DNA of 64,000 nucleotides from Bifidobacterium sp. (GCA_022640915.1 JALCCT010000003.1:85877-149876), one strand, 5' to 3'. Shown: positions 8,041 through 17,690, counted from the first letter of the stretch. Notes: generated by a model not told the origin, from the sequence alone. Program-made: numbers and translations.

Positions 8041-10416
8041 ATGACAGCAGTTGAGAAAACCGCTCTCTCACCAGAGGAACTCCAGGCGAAGGCTTGGGAC
8101 GGTTTCGAAGGCGGAAATTGGCAGAACGATATCGATGTCCGCAACTTTATCCAGAAGAACTACACGCCCTATGACGGCGACGAGTCTTTCCTGGCCGATG
8201 CCACCGAGAAGACCAAGCAAATGTGGAAGTATCTCGACGACAACTACCTCGCCGTCGAGCGTAAGCAGCGCGTCTACGATGTGGACACCCACATCCCGGC
8301 TGGCATCGACGCCTTCCCGGCCGGTTACATCGAGAGCCCCGAGGTTGACAATGTGATCGTCGGTCTGCAGACCGACGTGCCTTGCAAGCGTGCGATGATG
8401 CCGAATGGCGGTTGGCGCATGGTCGAGCAGGCCATCGAGGAGGCGGGCAAGGAGCCTGACCCCGAGATCAAGAAGATCTTCACTACCTACCGCAAGACCC
8501 ACAATGACGGCGTGTTCGGTGTCTACACCAAGAACATCAAGGTCGCCCGCCACAACAAGATCCTCACCGGCCTGCCGGATGCCTACGGCCGCGGCCGCAT
8601 CATCGGCGACTATCGCCGTGTGGCGCTGTATGGCGTCAACAAGCTTATCGCGTTCAAGAAGCGCGACAAGGATTCTGTGCCGTACCGCAACGACTTCACC
8701 GAGCCGGAGATCGAGCACTGGATCCGCTTCCGCGAGGAGCACGCCGACCAGATCAAGGCACTCCAGCAGCTGGTCAAGCTCGGCAATGAATACGGCCTGG
8801 ATCTCTCCCGTCCGGCTCGCAACGCTCAAGAAGCCGTGCAGTGGACCTATATGGGCTACCTCGCCTCCGTCAAGAGCCAGGACGGCGCTGCCATGAGCTT
8901 CGGCCGCAACTCCGCGTTCTTCGACGCCTACTTCGAGCGCGATCTGAAGAACGGCACGCTCGACGAGAGTGGCGCGCAGGAGATTATCGACCAGATCGTC
9001 ATGAAGCTGCGCATCGTGCGCTTCCTGCGTACCAAGGACTACGACAAGATCTTCTCCGGCGACCCGTACTGGGCGACCTGGTCCGATGCCGGCTTCGGCG
9101 ACGACGGACGCTCGATGGTCACCAAGACCTCGTTCCGCCTGCTCAACACGCTGACGCTCGAGCATCTTGGGCCCGGTCCCGAGCCGAATATCACGATCTT
9201 CTGGGATCCGAAGCTGCCCGAAGGATACAAGCGCTTCTGCGCCCGTATCTCCATCGACACCTCGGCCATCCAGTATGAGTCCGACAAGGAGATCCGCGCC
9301 CACTGGGGCGATGATGCCGCTATCGCGTGCTGTGTTTCACCGATGCGCGTGGGCAAGCAGATGCAGTTCTTCGGTGCTCGCGTCAACTCCGCCAAAGCGT
9401 TCCTGTATGCCATCAACGGCGGCCGCGACGAGATGACCGGCATGCAGGTCATCGACAAGGGCGTGATCGAGCCGATCGCCCCCGAGGCTGACGGCACGCT
9501 GGACTTCGAGAAGGTCAAGAACAACTATGAGAAGGCCCTGCAGTGGCTTTCGGAGACCTACGTCGAAGCGCTGAACATCATCCACTACATGCACGATAAG
9601 TACGCCTACGAGTCCATCGAGATGGCGCTGCACGACAAGGAGATCTACCGCACCTTGGGTTGCGGCATGTCCGGCCTGTCCATCGCCGCCGACTCGCTCT
9701 CCGCGCTGAAGTATGCGAAGGTCTACCCGATCACCAACAAGGATGCGAAGAACATCGAAGGCCACGAGGCCGAGTATGTCGAAGGCGCCGATGACGACTT
9801 GGTGGTTGGTTACCGCACCGAAGGCGACTTCCCGGTCTACGGCAACGACGATGATCGCGCCGACAAGCTGGCGACCTGGGTCGTGAGCACCGTCATGGGC
9901 CAGATCAAGCGTCTGCCGGTGTACCGCGACGCGGTGCCGACGCAGTCCATTCTGACCATCACCTCGAACGTGGAGTATGGCGAGAACACCGGCTCCTTCC
10001 CGTCCGGACATAAGAAGGGCACGCCGTACGCCCCGGGTGCGAACCCGGAGAACGGCATGGACTCCCACGGCATGCTGCCCTCGATGTTCTCGGTCGGCAA
10101 GATCGACTACAACGACGCGCTGGACGGCATTTCGCTGACCAACACGATCACCCCTGACGGCTTGGGCCGTGACGAGGCTGAGCGTGTGAACAACCTGGTC
10201 GGCATCCTCGACGCCGGCAATGGCCACGGTCTGTACCACGCAAACATCAACGTCCTGCGCAAGGAGCAGCTGGAGGACGCCGTCGAGCACCCGGATAAGT
10301 ATCCGCACCTGACTGTGCGCGTATCGGGCTACGCGGTGAACTTCGTTAAGCTCACTCGCGAGCAGCAGCTCGACGTGATCTCACGTACCTTCCATCAGGG
10401 TTCCGTCGTCGACTGA
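8041..10416 (+). CDS. pflB: Pyruvate formate-lyase (formate C-acetyltransferase)
   Basis: This glycyl-radical enzyme converts pyruvate and CoA to acetyl-CoA and formate, yielding extra ATP downstream of the bifid shunt. The active-site Cys pair sits in [13 protein letters not shown], and the C-terminal glycyl-radical motif is RVSGYAVNF. At 791 residues it is somewhat longer than E. coli PflB but normal for the group. The start at 8041 follows AAGGAG; the ORF track begins two codons earlier at a GTG. The activase gene lies 253 bp downstream past a strong terminator. Confidence 0.98.
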   Translation: MTAVEKTALSPEELQAKAWDGFEGGNWQNDIDVRNFIQKNYTPYDGDESFLADATEKTKQMWKYLDDNYLAVERKQRVYDVDTHIPAGIDAFPAGYIESPEVDNVIVGLQTDVPCKRAMMPNGGWRMVEQAIEEAGKEPDPEIKKIFTTYRKTHNDGVFGVYTKNIKVARHNKILTGLPDAYGRGRIIGDYRRVALYGVNKLIAFKKRDKDSVPYRNDFTEPEIEHWIRFREEHADQIKALQQLVKLGNEYGLDLSRPARNAQEAVQWTYMGYLASVKSQDGAAMSFGRNSAFFDAYFERDLKNGTLDESGAQEIIDQIVMKLRIVRFLRTKDYDKIFSGDPYWATWSDAGFGDDGRSMVTKTSFRLLNTLTLEHLGPGPEPNITIFWDPKLPEGYKRFCARISIDTSAIQYESDKEIRAHWGDDAAIACCVSPMRVGKQMQFFGARVNSAKAFLYAINGGRDEMTGMQVIDKGVIEPIAPEADGTLDFEKVKNNYEKALQWLSETYVEALNIIHYMHDKYAYESIEMALHDKEIYRTLGCGMSGLSIAADSLSALKYAKVYPITNKDAKNIEGHEAEYVEGADDDLVVGYRTEGDFPVYGNDDDRADKLATWVVSTVMGQIKRLPVYRDAVPTQSILTITSNVEYGENTGSFPSGHKKGTPYAPGANPENGMDSHGMLPSMFSVGKIDYNDALDGISLTNTITPDGLGRDEAERVNNLVGILDAGNGHGLYHANINVLRKEQLEDAVEHPDKYPHLTVRVSGYAVNFVKLTREQQLDVISRTFHQGSVVD

Positions 10417-10529
10417 TTGACGCTAGGTTGTCGACGTCAGTTGACGTTGACCGATCAGCGTCGTCTGATAGTTGGTTCCGTGTGATGCGGGGCCGGATGT
10501 CGGATGCGAATGAATCCGATTGCATGCGG

Positions 10530-10562
10530 ATAGGGGGCGCGGCTGCTGGCCGCGCCCCCTAT
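10530..10562 (+). terminator. Rho-independent terminator after pflB
   Basis: A perfect 14-bp GC-rich stem (ATAGGGGGCGCGGC / GCCGCGCCCCCTAT) with loop TGCTG is followed by TTATTCCCGTTCGTTT. It separates pflB from pflA and could set a lower level for the activase transcript. Confidence 0.88.
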
Positions 10563-10669
10563 TTATTCCCGTTCGTTTCCAATTCATTCAAGGGCTTATC
10601 CTGCCGTGCGCACAACCGATATGATGAAGTAAGAACAACTATGTTTCGAATACAGTCCGAGGGAGGACA

Positions 10670-11581
10670 ATGGTGTCTGAGGTGTCTGAGAAAACAGCGG
10701 TGTCTGGCATCGCAGCGTTCCATACCACCAAGCCGCACATGCTCAAAAGCTCGCGCGAGTATGCGCGCCAAACGCTCATGGGTGGGCTTTCCGGGTTCGA
10801 ATCTCCCATCGGGCTTGATCGGCGCGACCGCATCGCGGCCTTGAAAACCGGGGACATCGGCTTCGTGCACTCGTGGGACATCAACACCTCAGTGGACGGC
10901 CCGGGCACCAGAATGACCGTGTTCATGAGCGGCTGCCCGTTGCGCTGCCAGTTCTGCCAGAACCCCGACACGTGGAAGATGCGCGACGGCCAGCCGGTCT
11001 ACCTCGACGCGATGATCAACAAAGTCTCCCGCTACTCGGACTTGTTCAAGGCAACTGGCGGCGGCATCACCTTCTCGGGCGGCGAATCGATGATGCAGCC
11101 GGCGTTCGTCTCGCGCGTCTTCCGCGCCGCGAAAGAGATGGGCGTGCATACATGCCTGGACACCGCAGGCTTCCTCAACAAAAACTACACGGACGAAATG
11201 ATCGACGACATCGACCTGTGCCTGCTTGATGTCAAGGCTGGCGACGAGGAGCGCTACAAGGTGCTGACCGGCGGCACGCTGGCCCCCACCATCAAATTCG
11301 GCCAGCGCCTAGCCGCGCGCGGCAAGAAGATCTGGGTGCGCTTCGTGCTGATCCCAGGCCTGACCGACCCGGAAGACAACATCGAGAACATCGCCAACAT
11401 CGTCGAGACTTTCGGCGATGCGGTGGAGCATATCGATGTGCTGCCCTTCCACCAGCTCGGCCGCCCGAAGTGGCACGAGCTGCGCATTCCGTATCCGCTG
11501 GAGAACCAGAAGGGGCCGTCCGCCGCGCTGAAGGATCGCGTCGTCAAACAGTTCGAGGCGCACGGGTTCACGGTGTATTAG
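10670..11581 (+). CDS. pflA: Pyruvate formate-lyase activating enzyme (radical SAM)
   Basis: The enzyme uses SAM and a [4Fe-4S] cluster to install the glycyl radical on PflB. The cluster motif CxxxCxxC is visible in GCPLRCQFCQNPDTW near residue 87, followed by GGGITFSGGESMMQ (SAM-binding GGE motif) and LLDVKAGDEERY. At 303 residues it has an N-terminal extension of about 60 residues relative to E. coli PflA, as in other bifidobacteria. The ATG at 10670 is preceded by GAGGGAGGACA. Confidence 0.96.
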   Translation: MVSEVSEKTAVSGIAAFHTTKPHMLKSSREYARQTLMGGLSGFESPIGLDRRDRIAALKTGDIGFVHSWDINTSVDGPGTRMTVFMSGCPLRCQFCQNPDTWKMRDGQPVYLDAMINKVSRYSDLFKATGGGITFSGGESMMQPAFVSRVFRAAKEMGVHTCLDTAGFLNKNYTDEMIDDIDLCLLDVKAGDEERYKVLTGGTLAPTIKFGQRLAARGKKIWVRFVLIPGLTDPEDNIENIANIVETFGDAVEHIDVLPFHQLGRPKWHELRIPYPLENQKGPSAALKDRVVKQFEAHGFTVY

Positions 11582-11726
11582 AGCGCCTGCGGCGTTTTGG
11601 ACAACTGTCGTGACATTGTTGCTGCCTCATTGTATAAAGACTGGAGGGAAGAGGATAGCGACTGTGTGGCTCATTTGTTAAAAAGTGATCCGCTTGGTTG
11701 CAAGAGAATGAATGTGATTCTGTAGC

Positions 11727-12698
11727 ATGGTTGATAGCACGTTGTTGATGGCCGAGAATCTATCCAGATTTTTTGGCAAGGACCGCTTTGCTGCGGTTCG
11801 CGGGGTATCGTTGCGTGTTCATGCGGGCGAAGTGTTTGCTTTGGTCGGCCCGAACGGCGCTGGCAAAACGACAACCGTTCGTATGTGCTCGACATTGTTG
11901 TCTCCGAGTCAAGGTGTTTTGGAAATTAATGGTGTGGACGCAGTGAGGCATCCGCAGCAGGCTCGCCATGGTTTGGGATTGGTTCTTGGCGGTGATCTGG
12001 GGTTTTACCCGCGTGCTACTGCATTGGATAATCTTTTGTTTTTTGCTGATGTAGCAGGTCTTTCTGGTGCCCAGCGGCGCTCGGAAGTCGCTGATGCGCT
12101 GCAACGCGTAGGGCTATCTGATCGTGCCTCGAGCAAGGTAGGTGAGTTTTCCCGTGGCATGAAGCAACGACTGCATATCGCTCGAGCGTTGTTGGGCGCA
12201 CCTAGGTTGTTGCTCTTAGACGAGCCAACCAGTGGGCTGGATCCTGAGGCGGCGTTGAGCGTACGCGATCTCATCGCATCCCTCGCGGCTGATGGGGTAG
12301 GTGTTTTACTGACCAGCCACACCATGGATGAGGTTGAAGAGCTGGCAAGCGTGATCTCTGTGATCGGGGCAGGACATATCGTTGTTTCTGGTCAGGTTCG
12401 CGATATCGCTCGATATGCCGGCATTCGCGCTACGACGAGTGCGACCCTTCCCGCGCAGGCTGTTCATGTGAAAGAGGATCTCGAACATGTCATCGGCGAT
12501 GCCGCCGAGGTGCGCATGCGAGCGAAAGGCTCAAATTGGAGTCTTGCCGTGCATTGGAGAGAAGATCCTGCCGAGGGGCTGCAACAGCTCGAGGGAGTTC
12601 TGAGTCGTCATGGGTTGGAGCGTCCCGCTGATCTGTTCACCCGTCCCGCGAGTTTGCAGGATGCGTATCTGGCCATCAGCGACGGGTTGCAGCGATGA
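11727..12698 (+). CDS. ABC transporter ATPase (LanF-like / drug-export type)
   Basis: This 323-residue ATPase couples ATP hydrolysis to export with the two permeases that follow. Walker A is GPNGAGKTTTVRM, the signature is FSRGMKQRLHIARALL, Walker B is LLLLDEPTSGLDPEA and the switch is LTSHTMDE. The C-terminal 90 residues form an accessory domain, as in multidrug and lantibiotic-immunity exporters. No convincing RBS precedes the ATG at 11727; an ATG at 11748 is an alternative. It overlaps the next gene by 4 nt (ATGA). Codon use is less GC-rich than in pflA, in keeping with acquired DNA. The exported substrate is unknown. Confidence 0.88.
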   Translation: MVDSTLLMAENLSRFFGKDRFAAVRGVSLRVHAGEVFALVGPNGAGKTTTVRMCSTLLSPSQGVLEINGVDAVRHPQQARHGLGLVLGGDLGFYPRATALDNLLFFADVAGLSGAQRRSEVADALQRVGLSDRASSKVGEFSRGMKQRLHIARALLGAPRLLLLDEPTSGLDPEAALSVRDLIASLAADGVGVLLTSHTMDEVEELASVISVIGAGHIVVSGQVRDIARYAGIRATTSATLPAQAVHVKEDLEHVIGDAAEVRMRAKGSNWSLAVHWREDPAEGLQQLEGVLSRHGLERPADLFTRPASLQDAYLAISDGLQR

Positions 12699-13462
12699 TA
12701 CGGCAACTGAGAATGACGTGGTTTCAGGTGTGTCAATTCATCAAGGTCTCATACTTTGTCCAGCTCATGGTCGTTTCCACGCTCACCGTCATCGTCACTC
12801 AGGCGCTGGCTTTTCGCGCATGGGGTGGCGATCCCTACATTATGTGGGTGCGTGGCGGCATCATCGGCGTGTGGACAGTGTCAACTTGCGCTGCGGGCAT
12901 TCTGGGATTTGAACGCTACAAGGGAACGTTGGTTTACATGGTGTCCGGGCGCATCGATCCTCGGCTTCCTATGGCGGCTGTCGTCAGTGCTGCGAGCACG
13001 TTTGGCCTTGCGGCCATACCATTGGCTTGGGTTTCATGGGCGGTATTCACCGGCACGAATGGGTTGAATCGTGCGTTCACTCTTATGCTGCTCGCGCGAT
13101 TAGTCGGTGGGACGCTCCTGCTCTGGATCGCGTGCCTGTCCGTCGCGTTCGTTATTGCGACGATATTCGTGCTCACGCCCAACGCTATTTCTTACGAAAG
13201 TTTGTTGGTGGCGCCGATATTGATAGCTTCGGGCATCATGTTCACCAGTGCTGCGCCTCCTTCATGGCTCAAACCGATAAGCGTTGTTATTCCGCTGCAT
13301 TGGGCGGCTCTTATTCTGCTTGATCAAGTGCATGGATTTCAGGTGTGGCTGAGTGGGGCTTTCGGCTTGGGGATCAGCTTGGTGTGGATGCTTATCGCTT
13401 GGCGTTTGGGCCGCATGGTGCTCGACCGGGTCAGCCGTACGGCAACGTTGGAGGTCATCTGA
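12695..13462 (+). CDS. ABC transporter permease 1 (ABC-2 type)
   Basis: This 255-residue integral membrane protein has about six hydrophobic segments (for example VSYFVQLMVVSTLTVIVTQ, LVWMLIAWRLG). It has no ATPase motif and a short charged C-terminus. Size and position fit the LanE/LanG-like half of a three-gene exporter. The start overlaps the ATPase stop (ATGA) and the end overlaps the next start (TGATG), so the three are translationally coupled. It shares only topology with permease 2. Confidence 0.83.
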   Translation: MIRQLRMTWFQVCQFIKVSYFVQLMVVSTLTVIVTQALAFRAWGGDPYIMWVRGGIIGVWTVSTCAAGILGFERYKGTLVYMVSGRIDPRLPMAAVVSAASTFGLAAIPLAWVSWAVFTGTNGLNRAFTLMLLARLVGGTLLLWIACLSVAFVIATIFVLTPNAISYESLLVAPILIASGIMFTSAAPPSWLKPISVVIPLHWAALILLDQVHGFQVWLSGAFGLGISLVWMLIAWRLGRMVLDRVSRTATLEVI

Positions 13463-14238
13463 TGGGCGGGGGGTATATGCAGCGTATAGCGAGCGTGGCA
13501 AGAATCTCCTTCGCATCTTCGACTGCCTTCGCCACGCTGGGAACCGCGCTGACCACGCTGGTTATCACTCCGCTATTCTCGGTTTTGTATGACATCGTAT
13601 TCGGCCAGGATCTGCGGGCGCCTGATTACACGCGTATCGGGTATGCCGCCGCCCTGGTGGCGCTATGCCTTTCGGTCGAAGCTGGCATTACTTCCAAGGC
13701 GGTCACCGACCGTAACCTTGGCGTATTCGAAGAGATCCATATGCGCCGTAGCGTCGATACCGCCTACTGGGTGGGTTCCAGCATTATTCCGCTTCTGCTC
13801 TCCACGCTTACCGCTGCCGTCACCATAGCAGGCGTGTTTGCTTTTTCGGCCGGGCATGATCCACATATGGTGATAAAGGTAATCATGCTGTGCCCTGCCA
13901 CCATGCTTATGGGCATGCTGCTGGGCGTATGCTGCGCTGGCGTAGGAGTCAGTCTGCCAGACCCCTACTTGGCTGATACCATCTTGGACGCAATCCTGCC
14001 GTTAAGCGCAGGTGTCATCGTGCCTACGACGCTTTACCCTGACTGGCTGCGGGCTCTCTTCCATCTGCTTCCTATGACGGGTACCTTGACCGTGCTCACT
14101 GACAATTCAACAGGGAATATAGGCCGTCCGCTATGTACTGACATACTTCTTGCCGTCGTTTGGGCATGTGTAGGACTTGTATTCGTGCGTGTGGCCGTTA
14201 GTAATCTCAGGAATGGAAAACGTCGTGACGTTATCTGA
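13462..14238 (+). CDS. ABC transporter permease 2 (ABC-2 type)
   Basis: This is a second 258-residue membrane subunit with about six hydrophobic segments (AATLVALCLSVEAG-like region, ILLAVVWACVGLVFVRVAV at the C-terminus). The start at 13462 overlaps the previous stop by one base and has GGAGG 12 nt upstream; an ATG at 13477 is an alternative. With its partner it forms the probable transmembrane heterodimer. Its last 26 nt overlap the following rsgA-like gene, tying export and that GTPase into one operon. Confidence 0.83.
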   Translation: MGGGYMQRIASVARISFASSTAFATLGTALTTLVITPLFSVLYDIVFGQDLRAPDYTRIGYAAALVALCLSVEAGITSKAVTDRNLGVFEEIHMRRSVDTAYWVGSSIIPLLLSTLTAAVTIAGVFAFSAGHDPHMVIKVIMLCPATMLMGMLLGVCCAGVGVSLPDPYLADTILDAILPLSAGVIVPTTLYPDWLRALFHLLPMTGTLTVLTDNSTGNIGRPLCTDILLAVVWACVGLVFVRVAVSNLRNGKRRDVI

Positions 14239-15310
14239 TAGCAGCCCGGATCAGCTTGCCCTGTTGGGGTGGAATGATTACTGGAACGCGCATTATGCTA
14301 TAGCAACGATGAACGGCGCGGGGTCTGGGCTGGTTCCTGTCAGGGTGATTCAGGTCAATCGCGGTTCTCTTAACGTCCAAGGCGAGGAACAATCCGAGAC
14401 CATCGAATTGACCCATGGTACGCATGATGATATTGGCGAGGCGTGGCCTCCCGTGGTAGGGGACTGGTTGCTTGTCACTGACGACGGGACTATCGCTGAT
14501 ATATTGCCAAGACGAAGCTATCTGCAGCGGCCTACCCATAATCGCGCGATGCTCTCCCAGCCGGTTGCCGCCAATGTCGATATCGTTTTCGCCGTCGAGC
14601 CCATGGTTCCGGAGCCGTCGCAAGGCCGGGTCGAGCGGGTGATCGCCATGGCCAAGAGCGCCGGCCTGCCGGTGTCGCTGATCGTTACGAAGCGGGACTT
14701 GGCTGACGCTTCGCAGATCGAGCGGTTCACTGGGGAGTTTCGCGAAACCATTCCGGATATTTTCGTTACCGCAAGCAATGATCCCGCATCGTATGAGAGC
14801 CTTCGCCATATGCTTGGCGCTGGCATGACGGCTGTGCTGATCGGGCGTTCCGGAGCAGGCAAAAGCACGCTCAGCAATATCATGACTGGTGCAAGGCAAT
14901 TGACAGGCGCTGTCAGGCAGGGTGACGGCAAAGGCCGTCACACCACGACAGCACGGGGCCTTTTCGCAGGGCCTGACGGCATCATCATTGACACACCAGG
15001 CATTCGCGAGCTTGCCAGCAGCTCCGAGCCTGATGCGATAGGGGCTGCGTTCCCTGATATTACGGCTTTGGCGCAATCCTGCCTGTTCAACGACTGCACG
15101 CACACGAGCGAGCCGCAGTGCGCGGTTGTGGCGGCGGTGGAGGAGGGAACCCTTGATCCCGAGCGTCTGGAACGTTTCCAGCGCATGAGTCGGGAGGCGG
15201 CCCGCAGGAGCATGGATCTGCGCGAGACCAGGGATGAGCAGCACAGACACAGCAAAAGCAATACGCAAGGGCGGCGCAAAGCCATGCGATTCAAAGGCCG
15301 CAGCAATTAA
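14213..15310 (+). CDS. rsgA: RsgA/YjeQ-family circularly permuted GTPase
   Basis: RsgA proteins act in late assembly of the 30S ribosomal subunit. The permuted order of G motifs is clear: G4 VTKRDL comes first, then G1 GRSGAGKSTL, then switch RHTTTARGLF and G3 DTPGIREL. The C-terminal zinc knuckle is CLFNDCTHTSEPQC. At 365 residues it is full length. The start at 14213 lies inside permease 2 and is the most likely; a GTG at 14225 is possible. Coupling to an exporter is unusual for a housekeeping rsgA, so this may be a second, dedicated copy. Confidence 0.9.
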   Translation: MENVVTLSDSSPDQLALLGWNDYWNAHYAIATMNGAGSGLVPVRVIQVNRGSLNVQGEEQSETIELTHGTHDDIGEAWPPVVGDWLLVTDDGTIADILPRRSYLQRPTHNRAMLSQPVAANVDIVFAVEPMVPEPSQGRVERVIAMAKSAGLPVSLIVTKRDLADASQIERFTGEFRETIPDIFVTASNDPASYESLRHMLGAGMTAVLIGRSGAGKSTLSNIMTGARQLTGAVRQGDGKGRHTTTARGLFAGPDGIIIDTPGIRELASSSEPDAIGAAFPDITALAQSCLFNDCTHTSEPQCAVVAAVEEGTLDPERLERFQRMSREAARRSMDLRETRDEQHRHSKSNTQGRRKAMRFKGRSN

Positions 15311-15526
15311 AGATTTCAGACGGCTAATCGCAGGCGAGTGTTTCGCATATACGGAAACATCGGACGATCCCATCAATTCAGAACGACTCGAGTTATCAAT
15401 CAGCGCAGTGCCGAATATTCATGTCATGGGTATCTTGCGCAAGCAGACTGGACGCCATCGGATGATACACAGTCAAAAAGATGCTTCCGCTTTTTTCGGG
15501 ATCGTATTCGTTTCTTTAGGAAGATA

Positions 15527-16813
15527 ATGAATATCCCAATCCTGATTTCGCGGTTTTTATCGGCGTTTCTATTCGCTATTTCTAAATTACGCGACTATAA
15601 AATGTATCAACAACGGGGTTTTCTTTATTGAGCTTATATTTTGGGGATGAGCGGTTCGGTGGGGGCCACGGCGTCGATCGCCACGGCGGACGCGCTCGCT
15701 TCCTTGCTGTCGTTGTTTGTGGTGGGCCAAGTGGTGGATCGCTTCCACAGGGTGTGGGTGATGCGCTTGGCGCAGTTCGCGGAGACCTTTTTCGCGGTCG
15801 CCCTGTTCGCTGTGGTGCAGTTGCATTTCACGGCGCTATGGGTGTGGATGGCGGTGGCTGCGCTGCAGTCGTGCGCGAGCACGTTCAGCAGCAATGCGGA
15901 GAGCGCTTCGACTAGGAGCGTGGTGACTCCTGAGCAGATGTACAAGGCGATGAATACGCGACAAGGCCGCATGTTCGTGGTGACTCTGCTGGGCCCGGCG
16001 ATCGGCGGGGCGATGGTGCAGTACACGGCTCCATCAATGGTCTTCCTGCTAGCGGTTGCGGGCAACGTGCTGGCACAGATTATCCTGCTTGCGTTCCTGC
16101 GCGTGGGCGACGTACCTTCGGCGCATGGAGAGAACGATTCTGGCGATCCTGCGAGAGAGTCTAAGCTGCGGTTCGCCTTGGGCGGGGTGCATGAGCTGGC
16201 TACGAATCCCACCATTCGGGCCATCGCATTGAACATGCTGTACCTAGGGCTTGCCGGCTCCATGATCACGCCGGCCGTTACCTACGGGTTCACCCAGCGC
16301 GGTTGGCCCGCGACGGCGGTCTCCGCGGTCATGGTCGCTTCGGGCGTGGGCGGCTTGCTCGGCATCGTTCTGCTCGCACCTTTAGTGGATCGCTGCCAAT
16401 GGCATATCGGCACAGTGGCTATTTGCGCGGTCGCAGTCGAAGGCGTGCTTGTCGCTGTGGCCAGCAGGTTTGACATGTGGCCTGTGTATGTGGCGGCGTT
16501 TGGTCTGATGTCTGCCATGGTGCCACTTGCAGCCAACGGCCTGAATGGCTTCCTCGCGGTGTACACGCCCAACGAGCTGCAGGGCAGGGTGTTTGCGGCG
16601 GTGGGCCTGTGTTCCAGCCTGATCGGCGTGGCTGCACCCGGTATAGTCGCGGCTCTGCTCAGCCATGCGGGCGGCTTGGGCGGCACCATGATTGCGCTTT
16701 CGCTAGTCTACGTTCTTGCGATCCTCACCATCGTGATCAGCCCCATACTCAGAAGCATCCCCTCGAGCAAACACTGGTCCGAATACATCGCGCAAGTGAA
16801 AGAAGTCAGGTAA
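15527..16813 (+). pseudogene. MFS exporter broken by an in-frame TGA near the N-terminus
   Basis: The long ORF (from 15641 in the track, 390 residues) is an MFS drug/siderophore-exporter-like protein with about 11 hydrophobic helices and the loop motif VDRFHRVWVMR. It lacks the first helix and has no RBS. Upstream in the same frame is a 34-codon ORF starting at 15527 with an AGGAAG RBS (MNIPILISRFLSAFLFAIS), which resembles an MFS first helix. A single TGA at 15629-15631 separates them. I read this as one disrupted gene; restart at the TTG/ATG at 15641/15647 would give a protein without helix 1. A sequencing error is the alternative. Confidence 0.6.
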
Positions 16814-16851
16814 ATGTGCTTTATCATCTCTGGCGATGGACGGTTAAACTG

Positions 16852-16878
16852 TGTTGATAGGGAGACTCCCTTTCAACA
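16852..16878. repeat. 27-nt hairpin element, copy 1
   Basis: Outer arms TGTTGA/TCAACA enclose an inner stem AGGGA/TCCCT with one mismatch and a 3-nt loop. It lies 60 nt before the RiPP-like ORF. Flanks (AA-C/T-TGTGTTGAT before, TGAATTC after) are shared with copy 2 at 17331 while the inner stem differs. Confidence 0.75.
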
Positions 16879-16937
16879 TGAATTCGCCTTGATCGTTTTG
16901 AATGGTGGATTCAAAGCAACTATGGAAAGGTTATGTT

Positions 16938-17123
16938 ATGACACAAGATATGCATATACATGATAAAGATAGGAAATCCGAACTGAAGTTCATGGATATC
17001 GATTTCTCAGAATTAGAGAAGTTGGCAAATCTAGAACCTCTGAATTCGGGAGTTTACTCTGTGCAAAAAGGCAATCTCCCGAAGAATGGCGGTGTGATCA
17101 CTCTTTGCGGTACGTGCCAATAG
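16938..17123 (+). CDS. Small peptide, candidate RiPP (lantibiotic-like) precursor
   Basis: This is a 61-residue peptide starting MTQDMHIHDKDRKSELKF, with RBS GGAAAGG at good spacing. The first 35 residues are charged and acidic and contain FMDIDFSELEKL, reminiscent of lanthipeptide leader motifs. The C-terminal part is short, Ser/Thr/Gly-rich and ends GGVITLCGTCQ with two Cys, as a modified core would. The gene is AT-rich relative to its neighbours. No LanM, LanBC or other modifying enzyme is in the window, so the assignment rests on sequence style and on the nearby LanFEG-like ABC genes. The ORF track starts 12 codons earlier without an RBS. Confidence 0.55.
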   Translation: MTQDMHIHDKDRKSELKFMDIDFSELEKLANLEPLNSGVYSVQKGNLPKNGGVITLCGTCQ

Positions 17124-17330
17124 GAACGAAAAGCAGAAGCGAGCAGACATATGCATTGATGCAATGGGATCGCTCACGCGCTCCTATAATATTTCGCACG
17201 GTGTTTTTACATATCACAGAATATATTTTATCGTGTTCATTCTCAGGACTGTAGAGAAGCAGTGCAATGCAGCAGTGCTTTGGAAAACGGCAGATGAGAT
17301 ATGATTCAAAAAAGGGAAATAACAAAATTG

Positions 17331-17357
17331 TGTTGATGAGGAAACGCTTCATCAACA
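17331..17357. repeat. 27-nt hairpin element, copy 2
   Basis: An 11-bp stem (TGTTGATGAGG paired with CTTCATCAACA, one G-T pair) closes a 5-nt loop. It has the same length, outer arms and flanks as copy 1 but a different inner stem. No convincing peptide ORF follows before rnd. The 567-bp gap 17124-17690 is otherwise AT-rich with no gene I can support. Confidence 0.75.
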
Positions 17358-17690
17358 TGAATTCACTCTTGCTTCGGCATTTTAGAAATTGGAGAGTCGG
17401 TTTCATGATGAGGCCGATTTGGGCGTTGTTGTCGAGCGTGAACATATGCGACTCGGCGGCTGCGGATCTGAGTCGTTCAAAAAGCCTCGTGGAGCGTTGT
17501 TATACTCCCATACGCCCAGCCAGGTGGTGGCGAGTCGTTATGAAGGCTGCTCTGGTTGCGGGCTGTGAGTATCGTGGTCGGCTGGTGGCAGGCGCTGGGC
17601 TGTGTGAGGTAAAACATGGAATGAGACACGGTGAGGCGCACTGCGAAGACATGCGAGAAGAGACAGACGGAAGCAAGGAGACGGGCGCGT

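Noticed and set aside
8068-9303. 411-codon minus-strand ORF inside pflB
   Set aside because: Antisense shadow of a highly biased GC-rich gene; Leu/Val/Asp-rich translation with no family.
17098-17445. 115-codon minus-strand ORF in the AT-rich region after the RiPP-like gene
   Set aside because: It runs through the hairpin copy and the 3' end of the peptide gene, has no RBS and no known domain; AT-rich DNA gives such ORFs with hydrophobic residues by chance.
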